A stretch of DNA of 6,506 bases from Spirochaetaceae bacterium (GTDB lineage: Bacteria > Spirochaetota > Spirochaetia > UBA9216): the NCBI GenBank assembly GCA_028527945.1, contig JAQQAK010000328.1, positions 1 to 6,506 on the forward strand. Reading direction: 5' to 3'. Shown piece after piece: positions 1 through 5,484 of this stretch; within the stretch, counting starts at the first letter, position 1; each line of letters opens with the position of its first letter. A program made the translations under genes and the position numbers. The notes beneath the pieces are model-generated. The model worked only from the letters and a program-made list of their open reading frames with translations. It did not search any database and was not told the DNA's origin.

Positions 1-2
1 CT

Positions 3-917
3 TCTGTTTTTCATTCGGGTAATCAGAAATTTACTATTATGCTGGTTCCTCATTCTGAACGGAAGGTTATAAATTTTCGTATTTCAGTTTTTGCTCTGGT
101 GTTTGTTTTTTTTGTCGCAGCAGCAGTACTTGGAACTTTCTTTGTTTATTCAACAAAGATTTCAGGTGTCTCCCACCAACTTGCAGAAAAGACTAATGAG
201 CTTGATAATTCTGAAAAAAATCTGGAGCTTTTGCTTGATCAAATATCAGAGTTGAAAAGAGCTTCCAGAAACTTTGAGGTATCTCTTAATAAAGCTCTTG
301 ATACATTAAATCTTAATTCTGATAAACAAGTTCAGGCCAGTGTTGCTGATGGTGACTTCGCGTCGCTTATTTCTGCAAATGAAACAGAAGCTGGCGTAAT
401 GCGTGAAGTTAATGATTTAAAGAATCTTTCTACTTATATGGAAGATTCTGTCGAATCTTTCGGTAAAATATCTGATCTTATAATGTCTCAAAGCGATTTG
501 CTTTCGGATATGCCTACACTTTGGCCTGTTGAAGGCGGAGATGGTAGAATAACTAATTATTTTGGTCCTGCTGAACATCCTTTTACTCATCAGTGGTATC
601 TTCATAAGGGACTTGATATTGGTTATGGATTTGGCAAGCCTATTTTGGCTGCTGCTAACGGGAAAATTATTGAACGCGGTTTTGAGCCGCTTGGTTTTGG
701 AAACTATATAATTATTAGACATAACTACGGATTTCTTACAAAGTATGCTCACTTAAATGATGTCTATGTAAAAGAAGGTGATGTTGTTACTCAAGGTCAG
801 GTAATTGGCGCAATGGGAAGTACAGGCTTATCTACCGGACCTCATTTACACTTTGAAGTTAGAATTGGCTCTCAGGTTGTTGATCCTGAGAAATTTCTTA
901 ATGTAAGGGAACGTTAA
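3..917 (+). CDS. Membrane-anchored M23 (LytM-type) zinc metallopeptidase, 5' end outside the window
   Basis: Likely cell-wall endopeptidase cutting peptidoglycan cross-links in the periplasm. Residues are numbered from the ATG at base 39. A hydrophobic segment at about 15-37 looks like an N-terminal membrane anchor. Residues 45-85 are charged and heptad-like, probably a coiled coil, and the M23 domain fills about 165-287. The full zinc-site set is visible: H189 and D193 (HKGLD), H238 (YAHL), and H269 and H271 (GPHLHFEV), so the enzyme should be active. The frame stays open upstream of base 39 to the window edge, reading SVFHSGNQKFTI before the Met, and there is no Shine-Dalgarno before that ATG. 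The true start is therefore probably upstream and the cytoplasmic N-terminus longer. Bactofilin follows after 18 nt. Family and activity are confident; the substrate bond is inferred. Confidence 0.93.
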   Translation, partial: SVFHSGNQKFTIMLVPHSERKVINFRISVFALVFVFFVAAAVLGTFFVYSTKISGVSHQLAEKTNELDNSEKNLELLLDQISELKRASRNFEVSLNKALDTLNLNSDKQVQASVADGDFASLISANETEAGVMREVNDLKNLSTYMEDSVESFGKISDLIMSQSDLLSDMPTLWPVEGGDGRITNYFGPAEHPFTHQWYLHKGLDIGYGFGKPILAAANGKIIERGFEPLGFGNYIIIRHNYGFLTKYAHLNDVYVKEGDVVTQGQVIGAMGSTGLSTGPHLHFEVRIGSQVVDPEKFLNVRER

Positions 918-935
918 AAAATAGGAAAGAAAAAA

Positions 936-1358
936 ATGAGTGATTATCTATCTGAGGATGGAGCTTTTATAAATTCACTAATTGGTGAAGGTACATTTAT
1001 AAAAGGTGATATATCTCTTAAGGGTTTATTAAGAGTTGATGGTGATTTTAGAGGAACTATTTCTGATGGAGGAAAGGTTCTTATAGGAAAAACCGGTAGA
1101 GCTGAGGCAGAGATTAGTGCTGACACTGTTGTTATTGGCGGTGTTCTTAAAGGTACAATTACTGCTAATGAAAAGGTTGTTATATTGTCTACAGGGCTTG
1201 TTTTAGGAAATATTTATTCACCAAGATTATTGGTTGAAGATGGTGTAATCCTTAATGGTAGCTGTACTATTTCTGGAGCAGAGACTCAGCGAAAAGTGGA
1301 GCTTCACCAAAAGCCCGCACGAAAGCCTTTTAGTTTTAAATTTTGGAAAACTAAATAA
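936..1358 (+). CDS. Bactofilin (DUF583, beta-helical cytoskeletal protein)
   Basis: Bactofilins are bacterial cytoskeletal proteins that polymerise without nucleotide into filaments, often on the inner membrane, and position wall enzymes. At 140 residues this has the usual family size. Residues about 15-113 carry the glycine- and valine-rich short repeats of a right-handed beta-helix, for example SLIGEGTFIKGDISLKG, LRVDGDFRGTI and ADTVVIGGVLKGTITANEKV. The last 20 or so residues (from about 120) form a basic tail with several Lys/Arg and Phe. The start is supported by AGGAAAG at 923-929, 6 nt before the ATG. It lies 18 nt after the M23 gene and 17 nt before yaaR, so it is probably co-transcribed. 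Bactofilin next to M23 is a known pairing linked to cell shape (for example ccmA and csd1 in Helicobacter pylori), and a bactofilin affects the helix of Leptospira. A shape role here is inferred. Confidence 0.92.
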   Translation: MSDYLSEDGAFINSLIGEGTFIKGDISLKGLLRVDGDFRGTISDGGKVLIGKTGRAEAEISADTVVIGGVLKGTITANEKVVILSTGLVLGNIYSPRLLVEDGVILNGSCTISGAETQRKVELHQKPARKPFSFKFWKTK

Positions 1359-1375
1359 CCAGGGAATCTTTCTTT

Positions 1376-1876
1376 ATGCAAAGACTTGGCTCTCTTGGAG
1401 CAGATTATAGTTTTAAGAAAAGTTTACGAAAAGACAAAGATGTTAAAAAAAGTAAATCATCACCTTCAGTATTCAAAACTCTGTTAGAACCACAAACTGT
1501 TACAGCTTCTGCTGTCTCGGCGATTGGTGGTTTTGATGAAGAATCAGAGCTTGAAGATCTTCTGGATGATGTTCACCAGAGAGGGGATGAGCTTCTTCGT
1601 AATAAAGATATGAGTTCTATTGAAGACTATAAAAAGGCTGTCAGGAACTTTATTCATTATGTTGTTCAAGAAGCCATGAAGGTTGAAACTATTGACGGAG
1701 CTAAGTTCAGTCGGTTTAAGCCTTCAAATAAACAGAAAAGGTATACACTCATTAGTGTTATTGATGATAAACTCGATAAGCTTGCAGCTGGAATCCTCTT
1801 GAATCAGGGAAAGCAGTTGGACTTACTCTCTAAGGTTGAGGAGATAAATGGACTTTTGGTCGATTTGGTAAGCTGA
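1376..1876 (+). CDS. yaaR: YaaR family (DUF327) protein
   Basis: The 166 residues have a Lys/Ser-rich, probably disordered N-terminus (about 1-35) followed by an all-helical domain (about 50-166). The family pattern is visible: an acidic LEDLLDDVHQRGDELL helix, then DYKKAVRNFIHYVV, then the C-terminal KRYTLISVIDDKLDKLA and LLSKVEEINGLLVDLVS helices. No catalytic motif, signal peptide or membrane segment can be seen, so it should be cytoplasmic. The molecular function of YaaR is not established. In Bacillus subtilis yaaR lies close to ricT (yaaT) with holB between them; here ricT follows directly after 20 nt, so the association is kept across distant phyla while holB is missing from between. 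The ATG has only a weak AGGGA at 1361-1365, 10 nt upstream, so translation may depend partly on the preceding gene. Family call is firm; function is unknown. Confidence 0.85.
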   Translation: MQRLGSLGADYSFKKSLRKDKDVKKSKSSPSVFKTLLEPQTVTASAVSAIGGFDEESELEDLLDDVHQRGDELLRNKDMSSIEDYKKAVRNFIHYVVQEAMKVETIDGAKFSRFKPSNKQKRYTLISVIDDKLDKLAAGILLNQGKQLDLLSKVEEINGLLVDLVS

Positions 1877-1896
1877 GTTCTTGTTTTAAGGAGTTT

Positions 1897-2754
1897 ATGG
1901 TGGAAAATTCTACTGTCAAAAATAAGTATAGTATAAAAGTTATTCATTCAAGCGAAACTCATACAGTTGAGATAGACAGTGGAGAGGAGCTTGTAAAAGG
2001 TGATAAAATTGTAGTCACAACCCGTTACGGTAAAGATATTGCTGAATTTCTTGGTCCGGTGTGTTCATGCGCCTGTAAAAATGATGGAGAAATGCAAACA
2101 TTTATCAGAAAGGCTACAGATGACGATATTAAAAAATTTGAAAAAAACCTTGAAAAAGAAGCAGATGCTTTAAAAACTTGTAAAGAGAAGGTTCTTGAAC
2201 ATAAGCTTGATATGAAGCTTGTTTCTGCGCATTATCTGCCTGAAGAAACTAAAATCCTTTTTTTCTTTACAGCTGATGCCAGGGTTGATTTTAGGGCTCT
2301 TGTAAAGGATCTTGTATCAATTTTTAAAATGCGAATTGAGTTGAGGCAGATTGGTGTAAGAGATGAGTCTCGCGTTGTAGGTGGGGTTGCCGTTTGCGGA
2401 AGACCGTATTGTTGTCATAGTGTTACAGATAAGCTTCAGTCTGTTTCAATAAAAATGGCAAAGGAACAGAATTTATCATTGAATTCTATGAAGATTTCTG
2501 GCCCTTGTGGACGACTTCTTTGCTGTCTTTCCTATGAATATGACTTTTATAAAGAAGAAAAAAGAAAGTTACCTAATTTAGGTTATAAATTAACAATAAA
2601 AAATATTGTCTTCAAAGTAGTCGATGTTAATATTCAGTCAGGGAAGATTATGCTTGCGGGGGATGATGGCAGAAAGGTTTTTGTATCTTCAGATAAGTTT
2701 CAGCGTGATCATGATGGAGCCCCATGGAAGTTTATTGGAGAACTTGAAGATTAA
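1897..2754 (+). CDS. ricT: RicT/YaaT-like PSP1-domain protein
   Basis: A 285-residue cytoplasmic protein, close to the usual family length. The N-terminal half carries the PSP1-type beta region (about 10-55, with GEELVKGDKIVVTTRYGKDI). The conserved core follows at about 105-220: LPEETKILFFFTADARVDFR, then IELRQIGVRDESRVVGG, CGRPYCC and VSIKMAKEQNLSLN, then GPCGRLLCCLSYEYDFY. In B. subtilis, RicT joins RicA (YmcA) and RicF (YlbF) in an Fe-S complex that steers RNase Y in mRNA processing and affects sporulation, competence and biofilms. The cysteines here (C167, C172, C173, C204, C209, C210) match the family's cluster-binding region. An extra C56-x-C58-x-C60 lies after the N-terminal domain. 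A strong AAGGAG at 1888-1893 fixes the ATG. It is the last gene of the run. A role with RNase Y is inferred from the family; no RicA or RicF partner is visible here. Confidence 0.9.
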   Translation: MVENSTVKNKYSIKVIHSSETHTVEIDSGEELVKGDKIVVTTRYGKDIAEFLGPVCSCACKNDGEMQTFIRKATDDDIKKFEKNLEKEADALKTCKEKVLEHKLDMKLVSAHYLPEETKILFFFTADARVDFRALVKDLVSIFKMRIELRQIGVRDESRVVGGVAVCGRPYCCHSVTDKLQSVSIKMAKEQNLSLNSMKISGPCGRLLCCLSYEYDFYKEEKRKLPNLGYKLTIKNIVFKVVDVNIQSGKIMLAGDDGRKVFVSSDKFQRDHDGAPWKFIGELED

Positions 2755-2771
2755 GATTGTTCTTTTCGACA

Positions 2772-2800
2772 TTGACTTTAGGTTTATTTTTTGTTAAGTT
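2772..2800 (+). promoter_or_regulatory. Candidate sigma70-type promoter for the zinc-ribbon gene
   Basis: TTGACT (2772-2777) is followed by a 17-nt spacer and TAAGTT (2795-2800), with TGT just before the -10 forming an extended -10. The predicted transcript would begin near 2807, giving a leader of about 40 nt. The -10 alone is weak (3 of 6), but the same design appears before rpsT, which strengthens the call. Confidence 0.5.
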
Positions 2801-2846
2801 ACACGGAACTGAAGATAATTCAAATTTTTGATATAAGGAGCTTTTT

Positions 2847-3017
2847 ATGGCACAGGTAAGTAAGAATGCGCGAACAGGCTCATCAACACATAAGCACTTA
2901 TGTTCATGCGGCGGTGAAGTTAAGATGAGAGCAATTTTTCAGAATGGCAGAATGAGAAATGTTGCTGTTTGCGAAAAATGTAATAGAAAAGAAAGAAGAC
3001 CAAAAGACTTTTCTTAA
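2847..3017 (+). CDS. Small basic zinc-ribbon protein, function unknown
   Basis: A 56-residue protein running from ATG to TAA with AAGGAG at 2835-2840, 6 nt before the start, as strong a ribosome site as any in the window. Four cysteines form a zinc-ribbon pattern, C19-x-C21 and C42-x2-C45, with H15 and H17 just before the first pair. The linker (GGEVKMRAIFQNGRMRNVAV) looks like the beta-hairpin of a ribbon. It is very basic: 13 Lys/Arg against 4 Asp/Glu, ending in RKERRPKDF. There is no signal peptide or membrane segment. It has its own promoter-like sequence and sits before rpsT and hup, so a ribosome- or nucleic-acid-binding role is a reasonable inference. It is not a ribosomal protein that I recognise; L28, L31, L32, L33 and L36 do not match. 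That it is a real gene is likely; its function is open. Confidence 0.8.
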   Translation: MAQVSKNARTGSSTHKHLCSCGGEVKMRAIFQNGRMRNVAVCEKCNRKERRPKDFS

Positions 3018-3175
3018 ATCTTTAAGAAAGCTGCTTTAGTTTTACACTTTTATTCTTTGCAGCTTTTATTGTTTTAAGTCAAAGTAAAGTCTTTGGTATA
3101 TTTTGGGGAATGTTTAGCTAAGACAAATAAACCACTTTTAGCCTTTTTTAGTTTTTTGCAGAACTTGGTAAATGC
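3018..3175. other. Non-coding gap between the zinc-ribbon gene and the rpsT promoter
   Basis: No open frame with a ribosome site is visible on either strand. Apart from the possible terminator, it holds a weak CAAAG/CTTTG hairpin (3080-3095), a short TTAGCTAA palindrome (3114-3121) and T-runs. I do not recognise a riboswitch, tRNA or known small RNA. Confidence 0.5.
3026..3071 (+). terminator. Possible intrinsic terminator after the zinc-ribbon gene
   Basis: AAAGCTGC (3027-3034) pairs perfectly with GCAGCTTT (3059-3066), extendable by a G-U pair at 3026/3067. A T-rich tail (TTTTATTGTTTT) overlaps the 3' arm. It lies 9 nt past the stop codon, where a terminator is expected. The 24-nt loop and interrupted T-tract make it weaker than a textbook example. 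Confidence 0.4.
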
Positions 3176-3204
3176 TTGACTATAAAAAGTTTATTTGTTA
3201 ATTT
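3176..3204 (+). promoter_or_regulatory. Candidate sigma70-type promoter for rpsT-hup-lnt
   Basis: TTGACT (3176-3181), a 17-nt spacer and TAATTT (3199-3204), again with TGT just before the -10. The predicted start is near 3211, giving a leader of about 33 nt. It has the same -35, spacing and extended -10 as the element at 2772-2800, suggesting that the two genes share a promoter class. Confidence 0.6.
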
Positions 3205-3211
3205 AACGTTC

Positions 3212-3226
3212 CATATATTTTATATG
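3212..3226 (+). promoter_or_regulatory. Hairpin at the predicted 5' end of the rpsT transcript
   Basis: CATATA (3212-3217), TTT, TATATG (3221-3226) form a perfect 6-bp stem with a 3-nt loop. It starts at about the predicted first transcribed base and ends 6 nt before the Shine-Dalgarno. It could protect the 5' end or tune translation. With one G-C pair it is thermodynamically weak. Confidence 0.35.
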
Positions 3227-3232
3227 AATTAC

Positions 3233-3246
3233 GGAGGAATAAATTG
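3233..3246 (+). promoter_or_regulatory. rpsT: Ribosome binding site deciding a TTG start for rpsT
   Basis: GGAGGA (3233-3238) lies 5 nt before TTG at 3244. The nearest upstream ATG (3224) is out of frame and lies before this site, so TTG is the only start that fits both the site and the S20 N-terminus. Confidence 0.85.
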
Positions 3247-3513
3247 CCTACAAATAGTTCAACTGCAAAGCGTTATAGACAGAGTGAAAAAAGACGCTTA
3301 AAAAATAGAGCTGACAGAAGTAAGGTCAGAACAGCTACTAAAACCTTTGAATTAGCTGTAAAAGCTGGTGATAAAGATGCTGCAAAAATTAAATTTGATG
3401 AAATGGTCAAGCTTATGGATACAGCTTCTGGAAAGGGACTTTATCATAAAAATACTGTAGCCAGAAAGAAGTCTAGAATGCATAAACTTCTTAATTCTCT
3501 TTCTGCAGAATAA
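3244..3513 (+). CDS. rpsT: 30S ribosomal protein S20
   Basis: S20 binds 16S rRNA early in assembly of the small subunit. The 89-residue product has the usual length and the all-helical, highly basic composition of the family. The N-terminal segment (about 8-30, AKRYRQSEKRRLKNRADRSK) is followed by an amphipathic helix (about 30-60). The signature KGLYHKNTVARKKSRMHKLL lies at about 64-83. Initiation is at TTG. Escherichia coli rpsT also starts with UUG and is autoregulated at translation, so similar control is plausible here. A promoter precedes it at 3176-3204. The hup start lies 27 nt after the stop, and no terminator is seen between them, so rpsT, hup and lnt probably share a transcript. 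Confidence 0.97.
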   Translation: MPTNSSTAKRYRQSEKRRLKNRADRSKVRTATKTFELAVKAGDKDAAKIKFDEMVKLMDTASGKGLYHKNTVARKKSRMHKLLNSLSAE

Positions 3514-3528
3514 TACTGTAAAAGTAAT

Positions 3529-3543
3529 AGGGGTTTGCTTGTG
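3529..3543 (+). promoter_or_regulatory. hup: Ribosome binding site deciding the GTG start of hup
   Basis: AGGGG (3529-3533) is 7 nt from the GTG at 3541 but only 1 nt from an in-frame TTG at 3535. Normal spacing therefore favours GTG. Confidence 0.7.
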
Positions 3544-3846
3544 AGCCAGGATAAACTCACTAAAGCTGAGATAATTGAAAATATTCATGAGCGTGTTGAT
3601 CTTAATAGAAAAGACGTTCATCTGATTATAGATGAGTTGTTTGAAGAATTAAAAAACGCTCTTGAAGACGATAAGGTTGTTGAGCTTAGAGGATTCGGTA
3701 CTTTTGAAATACGGACTAGAAAAGGCCGTGAAAAAGCACGTAATCCAAAGACTGGTGAAATTGTGCCTGTAAAAGCACATGGTGTTGCGGTTTTTCGTCC
3801 AGGCAAGGAGCTAAAAACACTAGCCTGGCCTCTAAGAGATGAGTAG
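3541..3846 (+). CDS. hup: HU/IHF-family DNA-binding protein
   Basis: A nucleoid protein that binds and bends DNA as a dimer. From the GTG it is 101 residues. The N-terminal two-helix dimerisation part (about 1-45: KLTKAEIIENIHERV, then DVHLIIDELFEELKNAL) is followed by the three-stranded sheet with the GFGTF signature (51-55). The DNA-gripping arm has RNPKTGE at 67-73, where P69 matches the proline that wedges between base pairs. The C-terminus is slightly longer than typical HU, with a TLAWPLRDE tail after the usual GKELK. Choosing the GTG removes two residues compared with the in-frame TTG at 3535. HU and IHF cannot be separated from sequence alone; a single HU-type homodimer is usual in such genomes. 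Its last 8 bases overlap the start of lnt. Confidence 0.95.
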   Translation: MSQDKLTKAEIIENIHERVDLNRKDVHLIIDELFEELKNALEDDKVVELRGFGTFEIRTRKGREKARNPKTGEIVPVKAHGVAVFRPGKELKTLAWPLRDE

Positions 3847-5467
3847 TATATCTTCTTCTTACACACGTCTGAACAAAGCAGGACGCACATTAGTTGAAAT
3901 TGGTCTGCTTGCGCTTTCTGCTGTTCTTTTTGCTTTATCTTTTCCGAATGTATTAAATAAATGGGGGGTCTTTCCCCTTGCTTTTTTTTGTCTTGTACCG
4001 CTTTTTATTGTTATACATAATTGTGGATGGGTAAAAACTTTTATTTATGGATTGTTTTATGGATATATATGCTATGTCCTCTTTAATTACTGGTTATCGA
4101 CTTTCCATGCCTTAGCTATTGTAATTGTACCTGTCATATACGCAGCCTACTTTCTAGTTCTTGTTCCTCTTTTAAAACTTGCAGATACTCTTCTTCCGAG
4201 ATGGGGGTTCCTTTTACAGGCTGGACTCTGGTTATCTTATGAATACTTAAGAACGCTAGGTTTTCTTGGGTATCCTTACGGAAATCTTGGTTATTCTCAA
4301 TTTTTGTTCTTACCATTCATACAAATTTCCTCAGTTTTTGGCTTCTGGTTTGTTTCTCTAATGGTTGTCATTCCGTCAACTTTTATAGGAAATGCGTTAA
4401 AAGATGGCTTTGGCGGTTTTATACCATTTGTTAAAAAGAACAAGATTTTTTTGTATATCTATGCTGCTGTTTTCGTTGCTGTTTTGGTGTATGGCTTTAC
4501 TGTAACAAGTGATTTCTCTGACAGTCCGCATATCAAACTTGGATTTGTACAGCATAATGCGGACAGTTGGAAGGGTGGAACCAGGCAATTTGAGAGTAAT
4601 AAAAATAAACTTATAAAATTAAGTAAAAAAGCACTACACGAAGATCCAGATATCGAAATGATGATATGGTCTGAAACATGTTTTGTACCTGGTATAGACT
4701 GGCATTCAAGGTATAGAACAGACCCTGAACGATACAGACTTGTGAAAGAATTAACAGATTTTTTTGAAACTCAGAATATTCCATATGTTATTGGAAATGA
4801 TGATGGAAGATTGGAGCCTAATGATGAAGGTAAGCTTGAGCGCGTAGATTATAATTCAGTATTGCTCTATGAGAAAGGACTTAAAGGAACATATCGAAAA
4901 ACACATCTTGTTCCTTTTACTGAACATTTTCCATATAAAAAGGCTATGCCTAAATTTTATCAGCTTCTAAAGAGTAATGATTTTCATTGGTGGGCAAAGG
5001 GGACGGAATTTAAAGTTTTTAATGCGGCCGGAATTAAATTTAGTACCCCAATTTGTTTTGAAGATGTTTTTGGTTATATAAATAGAGAGTTTGTTAATAA
5101 TGGTGCTCAGATAATTGTAAATCTTACAAACGATTCCTGGTCCGGTTCTGTTCCTGCTGAGATGCAGCACATGGCCATGGCTGTATTTAGAGCTGTAGAA
5201 AACAGACGGACTGTTGTTCGTGGAACCAATGCTGGAATTACCTGTACTATTGAGCCTGATGGACAAATTACAAAGATGATAGAGCCGTTTGAAGAAAATT
5301 ATATGATAAGCTCTGTGCCAATATATGATTCAACGACAACACTGTACACCAGGATGGGAGATTGGTTTCCTGTTTTCTGTTTTATTATTAGTATGGTTAC
5401 TATGATTGGGGCAATTGTTTATAGAATAGCACATAAAAAAACAAAAGATTTGACAACAGTAAATTAG
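3839..5467 (+). CDS. lnt: Apolipoprotein N-acyltransferase
   Basis: Lnt moves an acyl chain from a phospholipid to the free amino group of the diacylglyceryl-cysteine, the last step of lipoprotein maturation in the inner membrane. At 542 residues it is near the usual length. Hydrophobic segments fill about 17-220 (six or seven membrane spans), a nitrilase-like periplasmic domain covers about 230-495, and a last span lies at about 508-528. The catalytic triad is recognisable: E279 in WSET, K354 in YRKTHLVPFTE and C406 in PICFED, matching E267, K335 and C387 of E. coli. E362 and E408 also match conserved acidic residues. The ATG overlaps the end of hup by 8 nt (ATGAG...TAG) and lacks a well-spaced Shine-Dalgarno, which suggests translational coupling. 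Spirochaetes are rich in lipoproteins, which fits. No truncation is seen. Confidence 0.96.
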   Translation: MSSISSSYTRLNKAGRTLVEIGLLALSAVLFALSFPNVLNKWGVFPLAFFCLVPLFIVIHNCGWVKTFIYGLFYGYICYVLFNYWLSTFHALAIVIVPVIYAAYFLVLVPLLKLADTLLPRWGFLLQAGLWLSYEYLRTLGFLGYPYGNLGYSQFLFLPFIQISSVFGFWFVSLMVVIPSTFIGNALKDGFGGFIPFVKKNKIFLYIYAAVFVAVLVYGFTVTSDFSDSPHIKLGFVQHNADSWKGGTRQFESNKNKLIKLSKKALHEDPDIEMMIWSETCFVPGIDWHSRYRTDPERYRLVKELTDFFETQNIPYVIGNDDGRLEPNDEGKLERVDYNSVLLYEKGLKGTYRKTHLVPFTEHFPYKKAMPKFYQLLKSNDFHWWAKGTEFKVFNAAGIKFSTPICFEDVFGYINREFVNNGAQIIVNLTNDSWSGSVPAEMQHMAMAVFRAVENRRTVVRGTNAGITCTIEPDGQITKMIEPFEENYMISSVPIYDSTTTLYTRMGDWFPVFCFIISMVTMIGAIVYRIAHKKTKDLTTVN

Positions 5468-5478
5468 TATATCATTAT
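5450..5478 (+). promoter_or_regulatory. Candidate promoter inside the end of lnt, possibly giving a leaderless transcript
   Basis: A perfect TTGACA (5450-5455) and CATTAT (5473-5478, 4 of 6 to TATAAT) are separated by 17 nt. A start 7 nt beyond the -10 would fall on the A of the ATG at 5485, whose upstream sequence has no Shine-Dalgarno. Confidence 0.4.
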
Positions 5479-5484
5479 TAGTGT

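Noticed and set aside
417..752. Long minus-strand open frame opposite the M23 gene, and similar ones opposite rpsT, hup, lnt and the receiver gene
   Set aside because: Each lies antisense to a clearly recognised coding region, and the translations show no family motifs.
2739..2763. AGAAC/GTTCT hairpin across the ricT stop codon as a terminator
   Set aside because: Only 5 bp plus wobble pairs, the stem overlaps coding sequence and the T-run is short and broken by TCGAC.
2820..2831. TCAAA/TTTGA hairpin in the zinc-ribbon gene leader
   Set aside because: About 4 usable A-T-rich pairs, expected by chance in such sequence.
3018..3243. Riboswitch, tRNA or known small RNA before rpsT
   Set aside because: No cloverleaf, aptamer core or recognisable conserved RNA motif is visible; T-runs and short palindromes alone do not support one.
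3535..3540. TTG at 3535 as the start of HU
   Set aside because: Only 1 nt separates it from AGGGG; the GTG at 3541 has normal spacing.
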